A stretch of 64,000 bases of DNA. It comes from Nectonema munidae. Its lineage: Eukaryota > Nematomorpha > Nectonematoida > Nectonematidae. A program made the position numbers and the translations under genes. The stretch is taken from the NCBI GenBank assembly GCA_030549495.1, contig JAUIRK010000708.1:410001-474000 (forward strand), written 5' to 3'. Shown here piece after piece: positions 25,096 to 37,000 of this stretch (the first letter of the stretch is position 1; each line of letters begins with the position of its first letter). Below the pieces are notes generated by a model, which was given only the letters and a program-made list of their open reading frames with translations, had not been told where the DNA came from and did no database searches.

Positions 25096-28000
25096 GTAAG
25101 AGAAGCTCTCTTCTTTCCCAATTATATTCCATATTCCCACTTTGGCGAGAGGACATTGCACTGCTTAAAAACATCAGTAGAGAGGATTAGTATTGAATGA
25201 CAGGTGCTCGACTAATGAGTGAACCACTCTGATTATAAGAGAACTTTTGCTAGTTGTATTAGGTAAAGGTACCGTGGGGTATTTTCATTGAGGAGATACA
25301 ATTGCGCCGCTTGTATCGAACTATGAGAAAGTAGGCTTGATGGGGGATCGAACCCAAGACCTTGAGTTATCGAAACCCAGTAGCTAAACAACCTTACTCA
25401 CGTCCCAACTATACTAGTTGTATTATCAGGAAACACATCTGGGAGTGGCATAGCTTCTAACCTCATTGTTACTTTAAAAATGGCCCAAGTCCCCAATAAT
25501 TTTGGGATGTAGAAATATTATAGCTTTTTATATAACATTTTCATTCTTGTTATACAAATTAAAAAATAATTTTTCTTTTCAACTATAAAGACATTTCATT
25601 CGTTTACAAGGGTAATCGATACTTTGAAAAGTTCTTCATTCTTTATAAGAGATGCTCAGTTATAGACGTTTTAATTTAGCAATTTTTAAATGTTAAATAA
25701 TCATAATTCTCTTTTAGTTTTGCTAAAATTGTTTTCCAAATCAATACATTTTAATATTATTACAATATCACTCAAAAAAGTTTTCTCTACTTTTAATTCG
25801 TTCATCTTTCAGCCATGAATAAGTATAAAAAGTTTATCTGAGTAAAAGTTCTCGCTCTGTGACCTGGTAAAGATATCACCACCTTCTATGCCAGGAGAAA
25901 GTTATAAAATTGGAAAACAAAGAACCCAACAATTCTTATTCTTTAATTAAAACGCCTTCTTTTGCTATCTTTAAGAGAAGAAATCATTGTTACACCGTTT
26001 GCCCAAATTCTTGCAAGTCTCAAAAGTGTGCAACAAAACATCATAGACTTGAAGAATGATTACCTAGACAATAATACACAAGGGTAAGAGAAAATCAATT
26101 TCTTTCTTTATTCTTCCAACATCTTATTGCGCAAAACTTTGCTGTAGGGATTTTGGAAGTGTCACAATACCAATTCACTACAGTGACGTAGGCATAGAGC
26201 TTTGCACGTATCCTAGCCTGCGAACGGAAAAAATATTCTTCGTTCAGGGCTTCTGACTGAGGAAAAATAATTTATATTGTTTATTTCTGCTATAACCCCC
26301 TCCCTCCTTCTAATTCATATCCCTGACTAGGCCACTGTCTCTGGTTTAACGCAAAAGCTTCAACTAAAAGCAGTGATGATCAACAATCGCCTTTGAAGAT
26401 CGACATATGTCTCGTGTCCACAACTTGGAAATTTTTTTAACCCTTACCATTTTTTATTCAAGTCCTTCACCAGGCATTGTAGTTTATAAAGTTTTCTGTT
26501 TTTCATTTTGCATGCGTTTTCATATCATTTAAATTAAAAAAACAGAGGATTTTTTTCTGATCCTTCATCACAGATTGTGCATGAAAGAGTTCATCAAATT
26601 TCCGTTACAATGACCGCTTTTTGTAAACTAAAGATAATTTTGACAGAAAAATTCTATCAAGTTAGGAAATGTTACTAAATAAATCAACGGGAAAGTATAT
26701 ACCAAAAATAAAATGATTAGTAAGTTTGTTTAGTTGTTGGTATCGCATCCAAGGTAAGAATAATAATCTTCTTTAGCTGGACAGATCGTAAGGGTAGTCA
26801 GGATCAGGAATCGAACCCAGGACTCTCTTGGATTGCGACCCTACGCACTAGGCCGCCGATTTTACGCAAATTTTTTTTGGTCCACATTTTAAAAGGTTTA
26901 TCAAAGTTTGATTCCTTTTCATTTTATTTCATTCATTCTTTCTGTATGCAAATTATTCAAAACTAATTTTAATAAACTATAATTTAATTAAAAACAATAT
27001 AAAAAATAAAAATATTACATAAAAAAAGACTCATTTAAGGTGATAAGTAACTAAAGCGTGAACAGTATATATATATATATATAATAGTAAGAGAAGTAAT
27101 AGTAAAACAATTAAAAAAATTATTAACATCGACAATATGTCTTGCATGATGAAATGTGGACACATTTTGTCTGTCGACATTATGACTGCTGATGTTAAAT
27201 CTGTCGATATTTTGTCCATTTTTGCTTTTTTGTCTGTTTACGTAATAATTATGTCCATAAACACAACGTTGACGCGCAAATTTGAGACGAAAAAGAATTT
27301 ATGTAAAAAACGAAATTTGTGCTTTGTAAGTTACATATTTGATATTTTATTAGTTAATTACCCAGCCAATTATTTAGTCAATTGTTTAGCTATGTTAAAA
27401 GCCTCACCATTTTTTGCGTAAAATTTTTTTAATGTGCGTCGACATTCTCTGAAATTTTGTTCTTGACTTTCACGACAAAACAATTTTTGATGAAATCTTC
27501 TAAAGTTGAAGGTCTTCTAAGATTTGCTCCCAATTCATGATATTTCTATTTTTAAAGACAAGCAAATTCGGATGGTGATTTACAAGTCTCTGAAAATGCT
27601 CAGTCCTCAAAAGCAAGTACTGTTTGTGGTAAGTTTTTTTTTGTTCTTACTTTTTGAATGTCATTTCTAAAAAAAAATTTAATAGATAGGTAGATAAATT
27701 CATGTATTTAAATCTAAGATACGATAAAAAGTTGTCCTATACTCAAAACTAAACACCATTTGATTTAAACTTGATAGCACAGATTTTTTCAATATCATAA
27801 GGAATTTAAATAAAAAATAATTATGGAATAACTCTGTATTGATTGTATATATGATTTTCTTGAAATTTTAGCACACTTTTGTTTATAAGTAACATATACT
27901 AAATTTTGTGAAATTTTAATAACGAAAAGCTAACTAAATCTGTCAATTTTAAAAACCTTACAATTAATTGAATATCCTGCTTTGGCGCAAAACCTTTATA

Positions 28001-31000
28001 GAAACTAAAACAAAATAGTATACACATTTCTTTAAATTATGTTGTAATTTTGCTCGAATTTACACCTAAAATTGTTGAATGACATATAAAGTTCGTTTTT
28101 AAAGCCTTAATTAAGAAAAATTGGGCTCTAAAAGTTTTTGCACCGAAAATGCTTGCTCCAAATCGTATCTTGTCAAAGCTCAGATCCATATACAGTGTTG
28201 CCAGGCAAAATTTATCAAAAATCCGTAAAACATGTCCTAAAAATCCGTAGAAATCCGTAGATTCAAATTACACATTGACATTGAGAAAGAATTTTTGATT
28301 GAAAATTAAATTTATTTGAAAAAAACTTTAAAAACTATTTAAATAATAATCTACTTTTAAATATTTAATTGTGTGATGGTTTTGGAGTAACAGACGATGA
28401 AATTTTAACGACAATTTCTGGCGGATCATAGTTGTAACAAAGTACAACTGGGTCTTTAGTTTTGACATGCAGAAGCCCTGATATTGTTGAAAGATCAAGC
28501 TGATTTCTTTTATTTGTTTTAATATTGTTGGTCATGCTGAAGAAGAGAAAAAAACATTATTTATTCAAAAGAAAAAAAATTACTCAAAGCTATACCTGAA
28601 AAGACGCTCACAGTCTGCATTTGAATTAGGTAAAACTAGCAATGCTATCATTAGTTCACAAAGTAATGGGAATCTTATTTTTCTTTCTAAGGTTTCTACT
28701 TTGCAAAGTTTTCCCCAAAAAGCGTCAACCTCACAATTTTCCAAATCAGAGGGGATTTTCATAAATTGATCATCTAAAAACTCGTCTGTCAATTGATTCA
28801 AACCATTCCAGAGGGACAATGTGATAAATTTCATAATTTGATGTTAACTAAATGATGTTAAAAAATGCCTGATAAAGCCGTAATTTTAGTTCTTTTATTT
28901 GGATCCAAAATAGTACGAAGATGGCCTAAAATGGGATTTCCAAAGAGTAGATTTGCTTTGAATCGATTAACAGCTCGAACATAATAATTTCTTATAGAAA
29001 AAAGACAAAATAACGTCATGAATTCTTTCAGTTTATATCTGTCAATCTCATCCTCATTATCTTTTAAAAAACACGCCTTTGATAACCTATAAAAATAGCC
29101 TCATCAGGTAACTGAAATTCCATATCAATACAAACGGTCGTTGGATCTTGCTTCGAAGAAATATCCTTGGGTCTCACAAATCTTGCTAAAAACGACTTGA
29201 GTGTGATGTGCATTTCAGGCAATAGTGTAATTGCTGCATGCTTACGATCTCCTCTATCTGTACTCTCATCCATCATTAGACTATAATAATTGCTTTTCAT
29301 GAAGTTTATGCTTTGATTTTCAAGGTAGGGAGCCATCGCAGACTTAATAATACATGTTGCTTTAGTTCGTTTGCATTGATTTTTTTGCAATTTCCGAATC
29401 AGGGCACAATTTCGGTAAAAGTTCGAAAAAATGATCACGGAGAAGAAAAGATAAGTTGTGCTCCATCATCCAATTGCAAAAAATAACCTCCGATTTGTTG
29501 ACTGGATCTTGACATTTTTCTTTTGTAAAAGACTTGAAAGCTTTTTTCTGTTTCCCTTACAGTTTTTTCGTTTTTAACGTGGATTGTAGTTTTAGCATGT
29601 TTTTCGAGGTCTTTAATTCCACGCTTACCAACCAATAGCTTTTTAGAGCATAATTTACAAAAGGCTGTACCTTGATCCACCACTTTTCAGCCAGCTTAAC
29701 TCTTTTCCCACTCACTTTTATAAGTAAATAAAAAAATTTTGACACGCATGATTTAAATCCTGTTCGAATTAGAGAAAAAACAAAACCAAACACTGTATTG
29801 TACACGACTACCGTTTAAACAACGTTTATAATTTATTTTATTCCTAGAAAAATGTTCAAAGTAAATTAAAAAAATATGAATAAAAACGCTAGCAAAGAGA
29901 ATTAAGCCATTTTTAATTTTTTTTTTTACTTGAATAATAATGACAGCTTACTGTCTGACAACGAAAAGTCTAGAATTTTTAATAAAAAAAGTTAAGCAAA
30001 AATGTATTTTTACTTACAAGCTCTCTTTTCGATAAAAGAAAAAAAATTCATAAAACAATTTGCCTCAAAAGTACGAATAAATCCGTAGATCTGGCCACAC
30101 TGCATATATAATGCCTCTGAAGCTTTGCCAAGCTCCTAATATATATATTTATCAATTTTTCAAGTGAATGTGGCCAAACCTTTGAATGAAAAGGATAAAA
30201 TTTGTTACGAAACCCTCGATAAACTGGACTGGTGCATGAGACAGTTGGAAAACATACAAATCAAAAAGCCTGTCACGGAGCTCGCATCCAAAAAGGTTAG
30301 CATCTCTCTTTTATTCTACAGGATATTTATCAGACACTTTCAAAAGCAAATTTTTGTGCCAATTTTTTTAAAACTTTTTTTCTATGTGTTTTATGCAAGA
30401 GCTTCATCATTTCTGGGGGAGAGAGGCAAATTCCCAAACATTTTTTGAGTAGGGACATACCATCTTTTTTCCTTCAATTTTTATGTTGAGAAAATAGCGT
30501 TCAGATATTTCTTTTAGTAGTTCTTGTAAAGCTGAAAGATCTTTTAGCGCCTTTAGAATACTCAAAACTGGGTTAAGAGCTACGATGACTTAACAGAGAA
30601 TAAATCATATTTCAATTGGTGATGTGTATAAAGATATGTTAAAAAGCTGATATGAAAATTTGTTGTCCAAAAATTACCCTCAGAAAACTGGGTCTCTTAT
30701 TATGTGAAAAATATTGTTTGGAAAAAAATTTTGGAACAAGAAATTTTTTTAAATATTTAGAACAATAAATTTTTCAAAATCGACAAAGACAGGATTAATT
30801 TTCAATTTGATTTCAATATGTTAATACCGCGTAACAGTTAATGCTAGTGCATTAAAGATTAAGTGTACTTTGATGTGGCTATTAACACATAATATGTAAT
30901 TTTATGTCTAATCATTCTAAAGGATTGAAGAATGAAAAAAAAGAAATAAATTATTATATCCAATCACAAAATTTGTAATAGATCAGAATATCATAAAATT

Positions 31001-34000
31001 GGCGTAGGAATAATATAATTTTGAGTATAATCAATGAAATCTATCTATCCTTAGTTGTGAGTATATCAATAAGTTTATTCATCTAGAACACCGTTTTCAA
31101 CATATGGCCACATCACGCAACTGGGGCATAAAAATTTTAGGTGGAACAAATTGGTAACTTTTAGTTATTCACACATATGTGGGCGAAAGTAAAATCAAAG
31201 ATTGTTAGTATATATATATCTTATTCGCGATAAATACTATACCAAAAACATCTTAAAAATAAACATAGCCTTTTATAAAAGCAATTCACTCCTCATAAAT
31301 TCAATAATGATCATCCTTGTTTATTACCACTATTAATTATACCACTAATCCTATTTCAAGCTAGTCTGTGTGTATGAATATGTATGAATGCTTCTGTCTC
31401 CCTTTTTAATGTGTGTGTTTATATTTGTCTGCACATATGTGTGTCTGTGATTCCATGTGTCTTATGTGGCTGAGTCGTCTCAATATTTAAGTATCTCATA
31501 AAGGGCATATCAGTTAAATTCTAGGAAAACTTTCCTTTTTCATTTTGGAATATTTACTTGGGCCAAAAAAAGACTTTTTTCAAGCATGGGAAAAAATTAT
31601 AGGTTTTTAAAACACCCTAACTTAGACTAAGTAAGAGGCCTTTTCTAGCTTTCTAATGCGGCCAAATAAATAGGCCCTCTTCTAGATGATATATTGTAAA
31701 AGGACAAAGTTAATAAACTATATAAAAGTTCAATAAATCGTATTTTCCACTCAAAAAATCTTCTATATGTCTGTGATGCCACAATACTGTTTTTATTGAT
31801 GCCATCAAAATGATAAAAATATTTTCCAGACTCAGATAGATTTGATGAGAGCTTTTAAAATCTAGGGTTTATTAGGAGTGTTGTATTCAAATTTGACTTC
31901 TCTACTATAGTACTGAAGAAAATTTGAAGCCACTTATTGGATTTCAGTATCATTGTTGTTTTGTTTTATTCACAAAATTTTACATTCCCAATTGTTCCAT
32001 GCTTGAATATCTTTTTTGATTTTACAGTTTAAAAATCTACTGAACAAGGAACTCAAATTGCGCGCCAAAACTGATAAAGGCATCACTCAAATCAATAACT
32101 TTTTATTCTCAACCTACATAGGTAAGTCCCTCTCTCTTTTTATTTAACACAACTACTTCTTTATGTTAATTTATTCCTAATCTTAATTCTCGAGCATGTA
32201 TTTTCCATTTTTTCAAGAAGGTTTCTAAGTTTTTTCGCGTATATATAACATTCTGAAAATATTTTTTGTACTGTTTTCTGTTTCCTGCTCGATATATGGA
32301 ATTTTTCTTTTTTATACATGGATATGATTAGTGGAAAATATACGCATTTCTGATACAATTAATTTGGATCGATATTCATACTTTATCAAAGGCAAGAATA
32401 TGAAACGAAAATCTCTGCTCACTCATATTCTAAAAAAATTTAGTCTCACTCTATAAATTGCAAAAAAATCTTAATTTTTTTTCCAATCTTTGATTTTGAT
32501 TCTTCATTCTATTTACGTTCAATGAACTCTTTCTAAAAAAAATATCAAAAGATTTAAGAAAATCCATTCTTTTTATTTTGAGTTCGAACAAATCCTTAAT
32601 TCTGAACAATAAATGATCATCTTTCAACTCAGATTTAATATTAGAAAAATTTGACTTTAATTGAAATTCTGTTGCTTACTTTAAATTCTTGTGTAAAAAG
32701 AAAGGTTTTGAAAAATGTGTTAATATTTGTTTGTACAATGGCGAACTAATTTCTAAAAAAAATTACATACCAGATTCCATTTTTTTCCAGAAATGAGAGG
32801 TTGTCCCACGTTTGAGAAAGCCTAATTACAGCATAATCAATGAAAGAATTTTGAATTGTGAGTATTTCAAAAAGTGTACTCATTTAGACAAAGCTTTTCC
32901 ATCGTGTAGCAGCCACGTGGCCAAAATATGGCCCACAAATCATTTTAGTTGTGTTGTAAAACGGTAAAGAAAAACACGAAGGAAAAGAACCTAAGAAAGA
33001 AGGCTTCTTTATTCTACAAAAATACACCATCAATAGTGAATAACTCAAAGAAGTAAATACATACACATATATATGCGTTATACAAACAGAGAATCAGTCA
33101 AAATAACAGAACAATAACCTTATTAACATTTGAATACAACAGGAACACGAAGAAACCTAAATTGGATTCAGTAGCGCAGAGAACAAGAAATGAGGTGTGG
33201 TGAAGAAGAAATGTATTTTGAATGCGATCCTAATATGAAAGATCGGAACTAGTTGAGCCGTAGTAAATTTTAATTTTTAGTGATATAGACGTTAAATAAT
33301 TGAAAAACATGACTATATAACAACCTGTTCATAATGCATACTATTACAAAAACATCTAAAAAAATTAAAAAAAAAGAATTTTTAAAGCTATTCTCTTGTA
33401 AAATTCAAGGTTGAAAATTGGGGTTGAATATTTGAATTTTGGAATGATAACTATTTCTAATTCTGAGCTGTTTTTTTGGAAAAAAGAATATTTTTTTTTT
33501 ATGAATCGCAAATTTGGAAAAATAGATTTAGATGACGTTCTCAGCAATGACTGTGCTTCCAAAGTCCACTACATCAAGCCCACTTCCAATCAACGAAAGT
33601 CTATTGACGTTCTCCAAGAGGAGTATCTGTTGAAGCCGATGCGCGTAAAGAAATACTCGCAATCCACCATCTTGTCAAATGAGTTGGAAGTCAATGCAGA
33701 AGAAAACCCAAAAATTAATGAGGTAACCATAGGCTATTATTCACGTAATCCTTTGAAGACTGACCTTCAGCCTTCTTTTTCCATGAAACTTTTTGTATGT
33801 AAAGCAGACGATTTTCATTTCTTGAGACAGTGATTTTATTTTAGACTTGTCCTCAAAGAATGTATGTAAATCAATATTTAGCGTTTGTGATTAAGTGTTT
33901 GCCAATAGATGAAGTAGGCTAATTTTGTGTGCTTTATAACAACTCATTTAAGACCAAAACCAAAGCAAACGGACTTTTACTCTCAATGGAATCAAATACG

Positions 34001-37000
34001 AATTATTAAACTCCTATCCCTATTTTGGTCATAAAAAACGATTGAAAAAACCAAAGGATACTTTTCAAAGACCTGAGACTTAATCATATGTTTATATTTT
34101 TGATTTGTATGAATAAGATTTTTTAGCGTGGTAAAGACCAGAATAATCAAACGATCTTCTTCTTTAACTACATCTTTTCCCACTTCTATGTCGGGTCGAT
34201 GTTTTTCATCAGCTTTCTTGATCATTATATGGTTTTGGCGAAATGTTTTACAACCGGATTACCCCTTTCATTGGCTGAATTAGCAAAAAAAATGATTAAA
34301 TTTTTCTTCCATCTCTCTAATAGTTTCATTGAGATTTCCGACTTCCTAACAGTGCAAGAAAACATTGTCATTATATGCAGGGCCGGCCTTAAGGCACTGC
34401 GACCGATGCGGCCGCATTGGGCCCCCCGCTTTTTTTAGGCCCCGCAATATTATGTTTTGATAACTTTTATAAAAGCATATATGTTTTTACTTTATAAATA
34501 ACAACTTATTTAATTATAATATTTTTAAATATTTAATTTAATTATTAATTTAATAACTTTAGTAAAATATTTTTTTTAAATAGATTTTTCGAATTATCTC
34601 TATAGTTTTTTAGAATTATTTTGCTCAATTTAAAAATAAAAAGTAATAAAGTATAAAAACTAAAAAAAGTAAAAAAGTAAAAAAAATAAAATTTTATAAA
34701 GTATAAAATAAATAAAAAGTATAAAGTGTTAAATGTCAATTATTATAATTATAATTATTTTTTTAATAAAAAAATAGCTTAAATTCCTAATAAGAGTTTT
34801 AACATGCTTTTTATTTAGAATATTTTAATAATTCTAAGATGCTAATTTTTTAAAATTAGTTCTCTTTATTTTAGAAATCTTTATTTTAGAAGTTGCATAG
34901 CGAAAATGGAAAAAAAGTTTCCAAAAAGATCAAGAGACATCGGCATCTGGCTGGGAAAAAAAGATGAAGAAAAAAGCGAACGATATTATGATTAATAAAC
35001 AGAAAGGAGCCATAGATTTGTTTTTTAAGAAACTAAATTTTGAAGGTGAAAACTTGCTTACTCCTAGTCATAATGTAAAAGAGGATTTTGAAAAAAATTT
35101 GAAAAATCATCACAATGATTCTTCAGTACCAGCTTGCTTTGATAATATATCAATAGAAAACTTTGATGATCCCGCCAATTGGCCTGAAAACATGGATAGA
35201 TCTTCGATAGATTTTTTGTTACATAAAGGTCCAACTGAAATAATATTAAAAGATTTTCCTAAAAATAAAGATGGTAGACGATTTTCCAAATATCACTGCA
35301 AACGAAAATTAAATAATAGAGAAAGTATTTTGCGACCTTGGTTAGTTTATTCTGTTTCAACAGATAAAATTTTTTGTTCTTACTGCCGACTTTTGGGGAA
35401 ACAGGGAAGCTTGTTTGTTAATAAAGGATTCAATCACTGGCCAACTTGTGGCATAAGGTTGGCAGAACACGAGAAGTCATCAGGGCATTTGGAAGCTATG
35501 GTTAGTTGCTGGGAAGCTGGCGCAAGACTAAGTAAAAAAAGTTGTATTGACGAAGTTCAACAAGAATTGCTTCATAATGAGACTAAGCGTTGGAGTCAAG
35601 TTTTTCAAAGCTTAGTTGCAATTGTACAGTTTTTAGCCGAGCTTAATTTAGCTTTCAGAGGTTCTAATGAAAAAATTGGGGAACAAAATAATGGAAATTT
35701 TTTAGGTCTGGTAGAATTAGTTGCAAAGTTTGATCCAGTAATGGGGAACATCTACGACGTGTAAAAAACTCTGAGATTCATGATCATTACTTAGGAAAAA
35801 GAATTCAAAATGAACTTGTTTCTATCTTAGCTGAAGCTGTTCAAAATGATATACTTGAAGATGTCAGGAACGCGACGTATTTTTCTGTAATTTTAGACTG
35901 TACACTGGACATAAGTCATATAGAACAGATGTCATTAACAATGAGGTATGTATCTGATGGAGTTAATGTAAAAAAATCAGTAGCTGTCTATGAACGTTTT
36001 ATTAAGTTTCTTCCTGTTGAAAGTACTTCTGGAAAAAACCTATGTAATGTTTTGGTAAATATTCTTGAAAAATTTGGATTAAATGTTCAAAATATTCGTG
36101 GCCAAGGGTATGATAATGGCGCTAATATGAAAGGTGTTTATTCTGGAGTTCAAAAACGGCTTTTGGATATCAACAACCGAGCATTCTTTACTCCATGTGC
36201 ATGCCATAATTATAATCTACTTATAGCAGATATGACTAAATCATGCCCTGATGCTGGAGTTATTCAACGTGTATACTCAATATTTGCAGGATCTACAAAA
36301 AGATGGACACTGTTGAAAAAACATGTTCCAAATCTAACTCTGAAGCCTTTGTGCGAAACAAGGTGGGAGTGTAAAATTGATAGTGTCAAAGCGCTTCGTT
36401 ATCAGTTACCTGAAATTTGTGATGCGCTAGACGAGTTAGCGCAGAAAACTGATGACGCAATGTGCAAAAGCGAAGCAGAAACTCTGTATGAATCACTGAA
36501 AAACTATAAATTTTTGGTGTTACTTGTGTTATGGTATGATGTACTTTTTCAAGTCAAAACTCTTAGTAAAGAAATGCAAAGTGAAAAAATAGATTTAAGT
36601 GCTTCAATGGATTCATTTAACAAGGTGTTAACCTGGCTCAAAAACTTGAGAATTAACGGTTTTACCCATATTTTGATTGTGGCAAAAGAATTGGCTGAAA
36701 ACATGGAAGTCGATACGATCTTTCCAGTCAAGCGACAGAAAAAAAGAAAGAGGTTTTTTGATGAAACTGCCAAAGATTACACCCCTAACAATGCTCAAGA
36801 TGATTACAGAATAAATTGTTTTAACAGAATTATAGACACTGCAATCCAATCTTTAGAGCCAAGATTTGAACAGCTAAAGTCAAATGTAAATGTGTTTAGT
36901 TTTCTTATTAGTTTTAAGAGCCTTCGACGTGATGATATACAAAAGCTTGCAAAAATTCTTGAACAAGCATTAACTTCTTCAATTGATCAGTCTACAGATA

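Noticed and set aside
25315-25411. tRNA gene on minus strand
   Set aside because: The same sequence recurs at 62945 and 45243 and lacks a good cloverleaf, so it is a SINE.
36549-36849. Minus-strand frames inside the hAT transposase
   Set aside because: They are shadows of the plus-strand transposase.
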